This document shows, piece by piece, positions 1-5,217 of a DNA stretch of 5,217 bases. Under the pieces are notes generated by a model. The model saw only the letters and a program-made list of their open reading frames with translations. It was not told the DNA's origin and did no database searches. The stretch is from contig CAMCBE010000167.1 in the NCBI GenBank assembly GCA_945872805.1, positions 1 through 5,217 of the forward strand, written 5' to 3'. Made by a program: the position numbers and the translations under genes. Positions within the stretch are counted from its first letter, which is position 1, and each line of letters opens with the position of its first letter. The DNA comes from Chitinophaga pinensis (GTDB lineage: Bacteria > Bacteroidota > Bacteroidia > Chitinophagales > Chitinophagaceae).

Positions 1-633
1 GATCAATTGATAAGTCATATCATTTTTAAAAATGATATTAATGTAGATGTATTTACGTTGGATACTGGTCGGTTGTTTTCTGAAACATATACTACATGGA
101 ATAACACGGTTGAATCATATCAAAAGAAGATTAAAGCCTATTATCCATTAGATAATGCGCTAGAAGATTTTGTATCAGAAAAAGGTCCAAATTCTTTTTA
201 TGAATCGGTGGAGAACAGAAAGCGTTGTTGCGCCATTCGTAAAATTGAGCCATTGCAGCGTGCGCTGAAAGGCAAATCTGTATGGATAACTGGAATTCGG
301 GCAGCACATTCTAATGGCAGAAGTGATATGCCTTTGGTTGAGTATGATGCCGGGAATGAAATTGTTAAGTATCATCCTTTATTGCATTGGACAACTGAGC
401 AAGTTACCGACTATATCAAGCTTCATGAAATACCTTATAATCCACTGCATGACAGAGGATTTGTAAGCATTGGTTGTTTGCCTTGTACAAGAGCTATTCG
501 TCCTGGTGAGGATTTTAGGGCTGGTCGATGGTGGTGGGAAGAAAGTGATAAAAAGGAATGTGGTTTGCATGTACATGATTCCCATATACCTCATGATACC
601 ATTATTAATAATTCTCCAATAGATAAATCATAG
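1..633 (+). CDS. cysH: CysH: adenylyl-sulfate (APS/PAPS) reductase, [4Fe-4S] type, 5'-truncated
   Basis: This enzyme reduces activated sulfate (APS or PAPS) to sulfite in the cytoplasm, using thioredoxin-type thiols. The reading frame is open from base 1, so the true start lies upstream. The first codons (DQLI) look like the tail of the nucleotide-binding S-x-x-x-E-D-Q loop, so I estimate some 30-45 residues are missing. The TTG at 7 is not a credible start because it would remove this loop. Counting visible codons from base 1, LDTGRL is at 20-25, the Cys-Cys pair at 76-77 (CCAIRK), CxxC at 159-162 (GCLPCTR) and the catalytic Cys at 187 in KKECGLH. The four cluster cysteines (CC plus CxxC) mark the [4Fe-4S] class, which in characterised members uses APS; PAPS-only enzymes of the E. 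coli kind lack them. About 20 unconserved residues follow KKECGLH. The TAG stop is 3 bases before cysD. The family call is very secure; APS preference is inferred. Confidence 0.95.
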   Translation, partial: DQLISHIIFKNDINVDVFTLDTGRLFSETYTTWNNTVESYQKKIKAYYPLDNALEDFVSEKGPNSFYESVENRKRCCAIRKIEPLQRALKGKSVWITGIRAAHSNGRSDMPLVEYDAGNEIVKYHPLLHWTTEQVTDYIKLHEIPYNPLHDRGFVSIGCLPCTRAIRPGEDFRAGRWWWEESDKKECGLHVHDSHIPHDTIINNSPIDKS

Positions 634-636
634 TAT

Positions 637-1545
637 ATGAGTAAGCATCATCTAAATTATTTGGAGCAATTAGAAGCGGAAAGCATTCATATCTTTCGTG
701 AGATTGCGGCCCAGTTTGAAAGACCTGCGCTATTATTCAGTGGTGGTAAGGATTCCATTACGTTAGTGCATCTTGCTAGAAAAGCATTTGCGCCAGGAAA
801 AATTCCTTTTCCCTTAGTGCATATCGATACCGGTCATAATTTTCAAGAAGCTCTTGATTATAGAGATGCAATGGCGGAGAGTATACATGCTAATCTTATC
901 GTAAGAAAAGTGGAGGATACCATTAAGGCTAAAAATCTAACCGAGGCCAAAGGGAAATTTCCAAGTAGAAACTGGCTACAGACCTATACTCTATTGGATA
1001 CCATTGAAGAATTTAAATTTGATGCATGCATTGGTGGAGCTCGGAGGGATGAAGAGAAGGCTAGAGCGAAAGAGCGAATTTTTTCTGTTAGGGATGACTT
1101 TGGTCAATGGAATCCTAAACTGCAACGACCTGAATTATGGAATACGTATAATGGAAGAATTAATAAAGGAGAGAACGTACGTGTGTTTCCAATAAGCAAT
1201 TGGACTGAATTGGATATTTGGAATTATATAAAGCATGAAAATATAACTCTTCCTTCTATCTATTTTTCACATGAACGTGAATTGATTGTACATGAAGGGC
1301 AGCTTGTTGCCTTATCTGATTTTGTGTTGAGGGAATCAACAGATGTAATCGTAACAAAGCGCATACGCTATAGAACTGTAGGTGACATGACCTGTACAGC
1401 AGCTGTGGAATCTGATGCTATAACATTGGATGAAGTGATAAGTGAAATTACGGCAGCAAAAATAAGTGAGCGAGGTGAAACAAGGATTGATGATAGGGTT
1501 ACTGAAGCAGCTATGGAAGATAGAAAGAAGAACGGTTATTTTTAG
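637..1545 (+). CDS. cysD: CysD: sulfate adenylyltransferase subunit 2 (PP-loop ATP pyrophosphatase)
   Basis: CysD is the catalytic small subunit of the heterodimeric ATP sulfurylase. It adenylylates sulfate with ATP to give APS and pyrophosphate, while its partner CysN hydrolyses GTP to drive the unfavourable reaction. The protein is 302 residues, the same length as the E. coli enzyme, and looks complete. The PP-loop SGGKDS is at residues 35-40, followed by VHIDTGHNF at 61-69, GGARRDEEKARAKERIFS at 133-150, a FGQW..RPELWN stretch at 155-169, RYRTVGDMTC at 244-253 and the usual C-terminal NGYF. The ATG at 637 is chosen because it puts the conserved YLEQLEAESIHIFRE at the N-terminus. It lies 3 bases after the cysH stop, with no Shine-Dalgarno site, so translation is probably coupled or SD-independent. 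cysN follows after 51 bases. Identity is essentially certain. Confidence 0.97.
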   Translation: MSKHHLNYLEQLEAESIHIFREIAAQFERPALLFSGGKDSITLVHLARKAFAPGKIPFPLVHIDTGHNFQEALDYRDAMAESIHANLIVRKVEDTIKAKNLTEAKGKFPSRNWLQTYTLLDTIEEFKFDACIGGARRDEEKARAKERIFSVRDDFGQWNPKLQRPELWNTYNGRINKGENVRVFPISNWTELDIWNYIKHENITLPSIYFSHERELIVHEGQLVALSDFVLRESTDVIVTKRIRYRTVGDMTCTAAVESDAITLDEVISEITAAKISERGETRIDDRVTEAAMEDRKKNGYF

Positions 1546-1596
1546 TTTCGAAATACGGTAAGCGCTGAATTTATAAAAGAGAGTAAAGAAAACAGA

Positions 1597-2838
1597 ATGG
1601 ATATTTTAAGATTTATTACAGCGGGTAGTGTTGATGATGGGAAAAGTACATTGATTGGTCGTTTACTTTACGACAGTAAAAATATTTTAATTGATCAGCT
1701 TGAGCAATTGGAAAAGCAGACTAAAAATAAAGAGGCGGGTCCAATTGATCTTGCATTGCTTACAGATGGGTTACGTGCAGAGAGAGAACAGGGGATTACC
1801 ATTGATGTTGCTTATAGGTATTTTTCTACTCCAAAGAGAAAGTTCATCATTGCTGATGCACCTGGACATGTTCAGTACACACGGAACATGATTACCGGGG
1901 CATCAAATGCTAGTTTGATTATTGTATTGGTTGATGCGCGTCAAGGTGTTGTAGAGCAAACTAGAAGGCATTCTATCATCGCTTCATTGTTGAAAATTCC
2001 TCATGTGGTGGTTGCTATAAATAAAATGGATTTGGTTGAATTTTCAGAAGAGGTATACACAAAGATTATTGCTGATTATGCATCAGTTGCTGCACAATTG
2101 GGTTTGAATGATATAACCTATGTTCCCATCAGTGCCTTACAAGGTGATAATATAGTTGATGCGAGTACTAAAATGGATTGGTATGTAGGGAAGCCTTTGC
2201 TTCAATTGTTAGAAGATGTGAGTATTGATGATGATATTAATTTAATCGATCCTAGATTCCAAGTTCAATTTGTTCTTCGCCCTCAAACTGATGAGTTGCA
2301 CGATTATAGAGGGTATGCAGGGAAAGTGATAAGTGGTGTTTATAGAACAGGAGATGCAGTAACTATTTTACCAGCTGGATTTCAAACCAGCATTTCAAAA
2401 TTAGAAATTGCTGGAAAGGAAGTTTCTGAAATTTTTGCTCCTCAAAGTGCGACAATACTGCTAGCAGATGATATTGATATCAGTCGAGGCGACTCCATTG
2501 TGAATAGTCAGAACCTTCCAATAACAAGTAATGAGATTGATGTATTGTTATGTTGGATGGATGATAAACCATTGCAGTCGGGAGGTAAATATTATATACA
2601 GCATAATAGTCAGTTGCAGCGTGCTATGGTTAAGGAGATTGAGTATAGGATTGATGTCAACACCCTGGAACATCAACCCGTAGAAGGGCAAGTGAAGTTA
2701 AATGAGGTGGTAAAAGCTAAACTAAAGACTTCTTCTCAGTTGGTATTTGATTCATATGAAAAACTCAGGGCGAATGGTACTGCTATTTTAATTGATGAAA
2801 CGAGTAATAGTACTGTAGCTGCAGTTTTGTTTGTTTAA
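1597..2838 (+). CDS. cysN: CysN: sulfate adenylyltransferase subunit 1 (GTPase), without CysC domain
   Basis: CysN is the regulatory GTPase of ATP sulfurylase, an elongation-factor-like protein whose GTP hydrolysis drives APS synthesis by CysD. The 413-residue product shows every GTPase motif: G1 GSVDDGKS at 10-17, the switch I region REQGITID at 63-70, G3 DAPGH at 87-91, G4 NKMD at 142-145 and G5 SAL at 179-181. The EF-Tu-like beta-barrel domains follow, with RGYAGKVISG at 238-247, SRGD at 296-299 and a C-terminal FDSYEKLRANG..LID segment at 384-400. It is shorter than E. coli CysN (475 residues), mainly because the N-terminal extension is missing: the G1 motif begins only ten residues in. 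It ends soon after the last barrel, so no APS kinase (CysC) is fused as in CysNC proteins. The ATG at 1597 follows a purine-rich tract (1575-1596) with no clear Shine-Dalgarno site. The frame is open back to the cysD stop, but those 17 codons do not look like conserved protein. Confidence 0.96.
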   Translation: MDILRFITAGSVDDGKSTLIGRLLYDSKNILIDQLEQLEKQTKNKEAGPIDLALLTDGLRAEREQGITIDVAYRYFSTPKRKFIIADAPGHVQYTRNMITGASNASLIIVLVDARQGVVEQTRRHSIIASLLKIPHVVVAINKMDLVEFSEEVYTKIIADYASVAAQLGLNDITYVPISALQGDNIVDASTKMDWYVGKPLLQLLEDVSIDDDINLIDPRFQVQFVLRPQTDELHDYRGYAGKVISGVYRTGDAVTILPAGFQTSISKLEIAGKEVSEIFAPQSATILLADDIDISRGDSIVNSQNLPITSNEIDVLLCWMDDKPLQSGGKYYIQHNSQLQRAMVKEIEYRIDVNTLEHQPVEGQVKLNEVVKAKLKTSSQLVFDSYEKLRANGTAILIDETSNSTVAAVLFV

Positions 2839-2877
2839 ATAATTTTCTATTGGTTATTGATTCTAAAGATACGACTG

Positions 2878-3816
2878 ATGATAAACGATGACTTAAATGA
2901 CAATACAAATAAGTTAGGTGTAAATGAAAACGCCTATACTGAAAAGCGTTGGGCAAAAATCACATCTTATTCGGTCATGATATTTGCAATGATGTTAATT
3001 GTACATTTTTTATTTTCATATGTTTCAGTTAATGAGATTAAGAAAACCGGGTTAACTATTTATCATTCTTTAGATTCCAATTTTGGGATAATGGTTTTAG
3101 CTGGTTTTATTGCACAATTAGTAGATGGTGCTTTGGGAATGGGCTATGGAGTTACCAGTGCAACCATTTTATTGTCTGCCGGCATACCACCCGTTGCGAT
3201 TAGTGGTAGCATTCACACGGCTGAAATGTTTGCAAGTGGAGCTAGTGGCTACAGCCATTATAAATTTGGGAATGTCAATAAGAAATTATTCAAAATACTT
3301 GTAATTCCAGGCGTGTTAGGAGCCATATTTGGTGCTCTTCTATTATATTATTTGGGCGATAAGCATTCTAATTATATCCGTCCGGTACTTGCATGCTATA
3401 CATTAATACTAGGCATTAGAATTTTTATCAATGCATTTAAAAAAATGAAAGTTCGTTCTAAGTTTAAGCGTTATGGATTACTTGCTGGTGCTGGTGGATT
3501 TTTGGATTCATTCGGTGGAGGTGGATGGGGCCCAATTGTGACAACCACCTTGATCACTAAAGGAGGTAGTCCAAAATATATTATTGGTACGGTAAGCTTA
3601 ACTGAATTTTTTGTAACCTTAGCGAGTGCATTTACTTTCTTTGCGATTTTAGGGGTTAGTCATTGGCAAACTATTATCGGACTTATTATTGGGGGTGTAA
3701 TCGCTGCGCCGATTGCAGCAAAATTAGCCGGAAGATTACCACGAAAAGCATCATTTATTTTATTAGGCTTATTGGTAATGTGGTGGAGTGTTCGAATACT
3801 AATTAAAATTTTCTAG
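2878..3816 (+). CDS. TSUP (TauE/SafE) family membrane transporter, probably sulfate or sulfite
   Basis: This is a polytopic inner-membrane protein of the TauE/SafE/YfcA (TSUP) family, whose members move sulfite, sulfate or organosulfur anions. I choose the ATG at 2878 (312 residues); the frame also allows a TTG at 2857, but the extra seven residues are basic and unconserved. Hydrophobic stretches lie at about 28-48, 69-87, 90-112, 137-160, 166-187, 199-226, 235-259, 263-285 and 291-312, giving roughly eight or nine membrane segments. The two halves carry the internal family repeat: AQLVDGALGMGYG at 79-91 and GFLDSFGGGGWGP at 207-219, each with a conserved Asp (83 and 210) before a Gly-rich turn. 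A hydrophilic head of about 25 residues precedes the first segment. The gene sits 39 bases behind cysN, so it is probably co-transcribed. The neighbourhood suggests sulfate uptake for CysDN or export of excess sulfite from CysH; sequence alone does not decide. The family is sure, the substrate is inferred. Confidence 0.9.
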   Translation: MINDDLNDNTNKLGVNENAYTEKRWAKITSYSVMIFAMMLIVHFLFSYVSVNEIKKTGLTIYHSLDSNFGIMVLAGFIAQLVDGALGMGYGVTSATILLSAGIPPVAISGSIHTAEMFASGASGYSHYKFGNVNKKLFKILVIPGVLGAIFGALLLYYLGDKHSNYIRPVLACYTLILGIRIFINAFKKMKVRSKFKRYGLLAGAGGFLDSFGGGGWGPIVTTTLITKGGSPKYIIGTVSLTEFFVTLASAFTFFAILGVSHWQTIIGLIIGGVIAAPIAAKLAGRLPRKASFILLGLLVMWWSVRILIKIF

Positions 3817-3842
3817 TCGTTATAAGAAATATCAATGGCTTA

Positions 3843-3872
3843 TTTGCTGTATTGTAGTATGCAATAATTTTA
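3843..3872 (+). promoter_or_regulatory. Candidate Bacteroidota-type promoter for katG
   Basis: TTTG at 3843-3846 is followed after 18 bases by TAATTTTA at 3865-3872. The Bacteroidota housekeeping consensus is TTTG (or TTG) near -33 and TAnnTTTG near -7, spaced about 17-23 bases, so this matches except for the last base of the -7 element. It would give a katG leader of about 125 bases. In DNA this AT-rich, such matches arise easily by chance, so the call is tentative. Confidence 0.3.
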
Positions 3873-3911
3873 TTAGATGCCTGCAAGAACTATTTTTTAC
3901 TTTTTTACTGC

Positions 3912-3940
3912 TCTGTAAAACTTCTGTCACATTATAGTTG
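3912..3940 (+). promoter_or_regulatory. Alternative candidate katG promoter
   Basis: TCTG at 3912-3915 and TATAGTTG at 3933-3940, 17 bases apart, resemble the Bacteroidota TTTG / TAnnTTTG pair with one mismatch in each element. If used, the leader would be about 60 bases and would still include the SD-like string at 3944-3952. It is a weaker match than the element pair at 3843-3872, and the two cannot be ranked firmly by eye. Confidence 0.18.
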
Positions 3941-3943
3941 TTC

Positions 3944-3952
3944 TAAGGAGGT
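3944..3952 (+). promoter_or_regulatory. Isolated perfect Shine-Dalgarno-like string in the katG leader
   Basis: TAAGGAGGT is a full complement to the usual 3' end of 16S rRNA, yet the katG ATG is 53 bases downstream, far beyond normal spacing. No ATG or GTG start stands at a useful distance. A TTG at 3955 would encode only four codons before TAA, and an ATT-started frame at 3954 would give 13 codons. It may be a chance string, a leader-peptide signal, or a binding site in the mRNA leader. The string is certain; any function is speculative. Confidence 0.3.
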
Positions 3953-4005
3953 AATTGATATTGTTGTAATTTTATCTTCCTTAAACAAATCTTAATCTAT
4001 TCATT

Positions 4006-5217
4006 ATGGAAACCAATACCCCTTCAACTAGCGGTTCGGCAGGTAAGTGCCCATTCACGGGAGGAACGCATAAACAAAGTGCTGGCAGTGGCATGCAGAA
4101 CCGTGATTGGTGGCCTAATCAATTGAAATTGAATATCTTACGTCAACACTCTTCTTTGTCTAATCCTATGGACAAGTCGTTTAGCTATGCTGAGGAATTC
4201 AAGAGTTTGGATTTGCCCGCGTTGAAAAAAGACATTTATGAGGTGATGACTAACTCTCAAGCTTGGTGGCCAGCAGATTATGGACATTATGGCCCATTCT
4301 TTATTCGTATGGCTTGGCATAGCGCTGGTACCTATCGTATAGCAGATGGTCGTGGCGGTGGTGGAAACGGCACCCAACGATTTGCTCCACTCAATAGTTG
4401 GCCTGATAATACGAGTTTAGATAAAGCTCGTTTGTTGCTTTGGCCAGTTAAAAAGAAATATGGTAAGAAAATATCTTGGGCTGATTTAATGATACTTGCA
4501 GGTAACTGTGCACTTGAGTCGATGGGATTCACAACATTTGGTTTTGCCGGTGGGCGTGAAGATGTATGGGAACCAGAAGAAGATATCTATTGGGGTTCTG
4601 AACGTGAGTGGTTAGGTGATAAGCGTTACAGTGGTGACCGTGATTTAGAAAATCCACTTGCTGCTGTGCAAATGGGACTTATTTATGTAAACCCAGAAGG
4701 CCCAAACGGAAATCCTGACCCAATTGCTGCTGCACGTGATATTCGTGAGACTTTTGGTCGTATGGCGATGAATGATGAAGAAACCATTGCACTTATTGCT
4801 GGTGGACATACATTTGGTAAAGCGCATGGTGCTGCTGATCCAAGTAAATATGTTGGTCCAGAACCAGCAGGGGCTTCTATTGAAGAGCAAAGTCTTGGTT
4901 GGAAAAATACATTTGGTACAGGTAATGCAGGTGATACAATCACCAGTGGATTAGAAGGTGCGTGGACAACAACACCAACCAAGTGGAGCAATAATTATTT
5001 TGAGAATCTCTTTGGCTTCGAGTGGGAACTTACAAAAAGTCCAGCTGGAGCACAACAATGGACTCCCAAAAATGGAGCAGGAGCGGGTACCGTGCCTGAT
5101 GCACATGATCCTGCTAAGAAACATGCTCCAATCATGTTTACTACTGATATTGCGTTGAGGGTAGATCCAAGTTATGGGCCTATTTCAAAACGCTTTCATG
5201 AAAATCCTGATCAGTTT
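4006..5217 (+). CDS. katG: KatG: bifunctional catalase-peroxidase, 3'-truncated
   Basis: KatG is a haem enzyme that breaks down hydrogen peroxide by catalase and peroxidase reactions. The frame runs from the ATG at 4006 to the window edge without a stop: 404 codons of an expected 730-750. That covers nearly all of the N-terminal haem domain. The start is supported by the typical KCPFTGG at 14-20 and the NRDWWPNQL segment at 32-40. Distal haem-pocket residues are Arg101, Trp104 and His105 (RMAWH). With Trp104, Tyr227 (LIYVNPEG) and Met253 (GRMAMND) complete the Met-Tyr-Trp crosslink needed for catalase activity. The proximal ligand is His268 (AGGHTFGKAHG), with Trp320 and Asp381 as its usual partners. 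Ser314 matches Ser315 of the Mycobacterium tuberculosis enzyme. The mobile Arg switch and the whole C-terminal domain lie beyond the edge. The 189-base gap upstream suggests its own promoter. No disruption is seen in the visible part, which looks fully functional. Confidence 0.96.
   Translation, partial: METNTPSTSGSAGKCPFTGGTHKQSAGSGMQNRDWWPNQLKLNILRQHSSLSNPMDKSFSYAEEFKSLDLPALKKDIYEVMTNSQAWWPADYGHYGPFFIRMAWHSAGTYRIADGRGGGGNGTQRFAPLNSWPDNTSLDKARLLLWPVKKKYGKKISWADLMILAGNCALESMGFTTFGFAGGREDVWEPEEDIYWGSEREWLGDKRYSGDRDLENPLAAVQMGLIYVNPEGPNGNPDPIAAARDIRETFGRMAMNDEETIALIAGGHTFGKAHGAADPSKYVGPEPAGASIEEQSLGWKNTFGTGNAGDTITSGLEGAWTTTPTKWSNNYFENLFGFEWELTKSPAGAQQWTPKNGAGAGTVPDAHDPAKKHAPIMFTTDIALRVDPSYGPISKRFHENPDQF

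Larger units (their letters stand above)
1..3816 (+). other. Putative sulfate-assimilation operon cysH-cysD-cysN-TSUP
   Basis: The four genes point the same way, with gaps of 3, 51 and 39 bases, and no terminator-like hairpin with a T-run is visible between them. They cover consecutive steps: transport of the anion (TSUP), activation to APS (CysD and CysN) and reduction to sulfite (CysH). The promoter and any regulatory site must lie upstream of base 1, so control cannot be read here. Sulfite reductase and sirohaem genes are not in the window and may lie to the left. Co-transcription is inferred from spacing and function. Confidence 0.8.
3817..4005 (+). other. Non-coding gap between the TSUP gene and katG
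   Basis: This 189-base AT-rich stretch holds no plausible gene on either strand; the frame-1 reading stops two codons after the TSUP stop. It should contain the end of the cys transcript and the katG promoter and leader. I see no strong intrinsic terminator. The best hairpin is a 6-bp stem (3903-3908 with 3915-3920, six-base loop), mostly A-T pairs, and no T-run follows it. T-rich tracts at 3893-3898 and 3901-3906 precede rather than follow that stem. The bases just before the katG ATG are A/T-rich, as is usual in Bacteroidota. I could not recognise an OxyR- or PerR-type operator. Confidence 0.7.

Noticed and set aside
7..9. TTG as the start codon of cysH
   Set aside because: The frame is open to base 1, and a start here would delete the family's nucleotide-binding loop. 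The gene is cut by the window edge.
175..594. Minus-strand open frames within cysH
   Set aside because: They are shadows of a well-conserved CysH coding region and have no recognisable protein features.
1546..1553. Palindrome TTTCGAAA in the cysD-cysN gap
   Set aside because: It is only eight bases, occurs once, and is not repeated at other gene starts, so there is no support for an operator.
1004..1891. Short + strand open frames at 1004-1195 inside cysD and 1691-1891 inside cysN
   Set aside because: They lie in alternative frames of fully conserved cysD and cysN genes and show no domain or plausible start signal.
2857..2859. TTG as the start codon of the TSUP gene
   Set aside because: An ATG seven codons downstream (2878) is more likely; the added residues are not conserved family sequence and no ribosome site supports the TTG.
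3559..3566. AAAGGAGG string inside the TSUP gene as an internal ribosome site
   Set aside because: It encodes conserved in-frame residues (T-K-G-G-S) and no start codon at suitable spacing opens a meaningful frame.
3850..3866. Hairpin TATTG / CAATA followed by ATTTTATT
   Set aside because: A five-pair stem with one G-C pair is too weak to call a terminator, and such short inverted repeats are common in AT-rich DNA.
3903..3920. Hairpin with stem TTTTAC / GTAAAA as a terminator for the cys operon
   Set aside because: The stem is only six mainly A-T pairs and no T-run follows it, so it does not meet the pattern of an intrinsic terminator.
4138..4991. Several minus-strand open frames and the short + strand frames at 4772-5158 inside katG
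   Set aside because: They overlap a frame that encodes an unmistakable KatG with all active-site residues. Their translations are low-complexity shadows.

Overview
The window is AT-rich bacterial DNA, read entirely from the + strand, carrying a sulfate-assimilation operon followed by the start of a catalase-peroxidase gene. The protein styles (CysD ending in -NGYF, a short stand-alone CysN, an FeS-type CysH, a TSUP membrane protein directly behind cysN, and the KatG N-terminus), together with A/T-rich translation starts lacking Shine-Dalgarno sites, suggest a member of the Bacteroidota, perhaps the Chitinophagales/Sphingobacteriales side. That placement is an inference from recalled family features, not from a search.

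Layout: (1) 1-633, 3' part of cysH, an adenylyl-sulfate/phosphoadenylyl-sulfate reductase cut by the left edge. (2) 637-1545, cysD, the PP-loop ATP sulfurylase subunit. (3) 1597-2838, cysN, the GTPase subunit, without a fused APS kinase. (4) 2878-3816, a TauE/SafE (TSUP) integral membrane protein. Genes 1-4 are separated by only 3, 51 and 39 bases and look like one transcription unit. (5) 3817-4005, a 189-base gap with no gene, weak promoter-like elements and an isolated, perfect Shine-Dalgarno-like string. (6) 4006-5217, the first 404 codons of katG, open to the right edge.

How the genes work together: CysDN makes adenylyl sulfate (APS) from sulfate and ATP, driven by GTP hydrolysis. CysH has the full cysteine set of the [4Fe-4S] class and probably reduces APS directly to sulfite; no APS kinase is seen. 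The TSUP protein is placed to move sulfate in or sulfite out. KatG removes hydrogen peroxide and is probably transcribed separately.

I found no convincing undescribed system. No mobile element, CRISPR array, tRNA or rRNA is visible. The points most worth a second look are the substrate of the TSUP protein, the odd SD-like string in the katG leader, and the fact that cysH, cysD, cysN and the TSUP gene all share one reading frame with a single stop codon between each pair.
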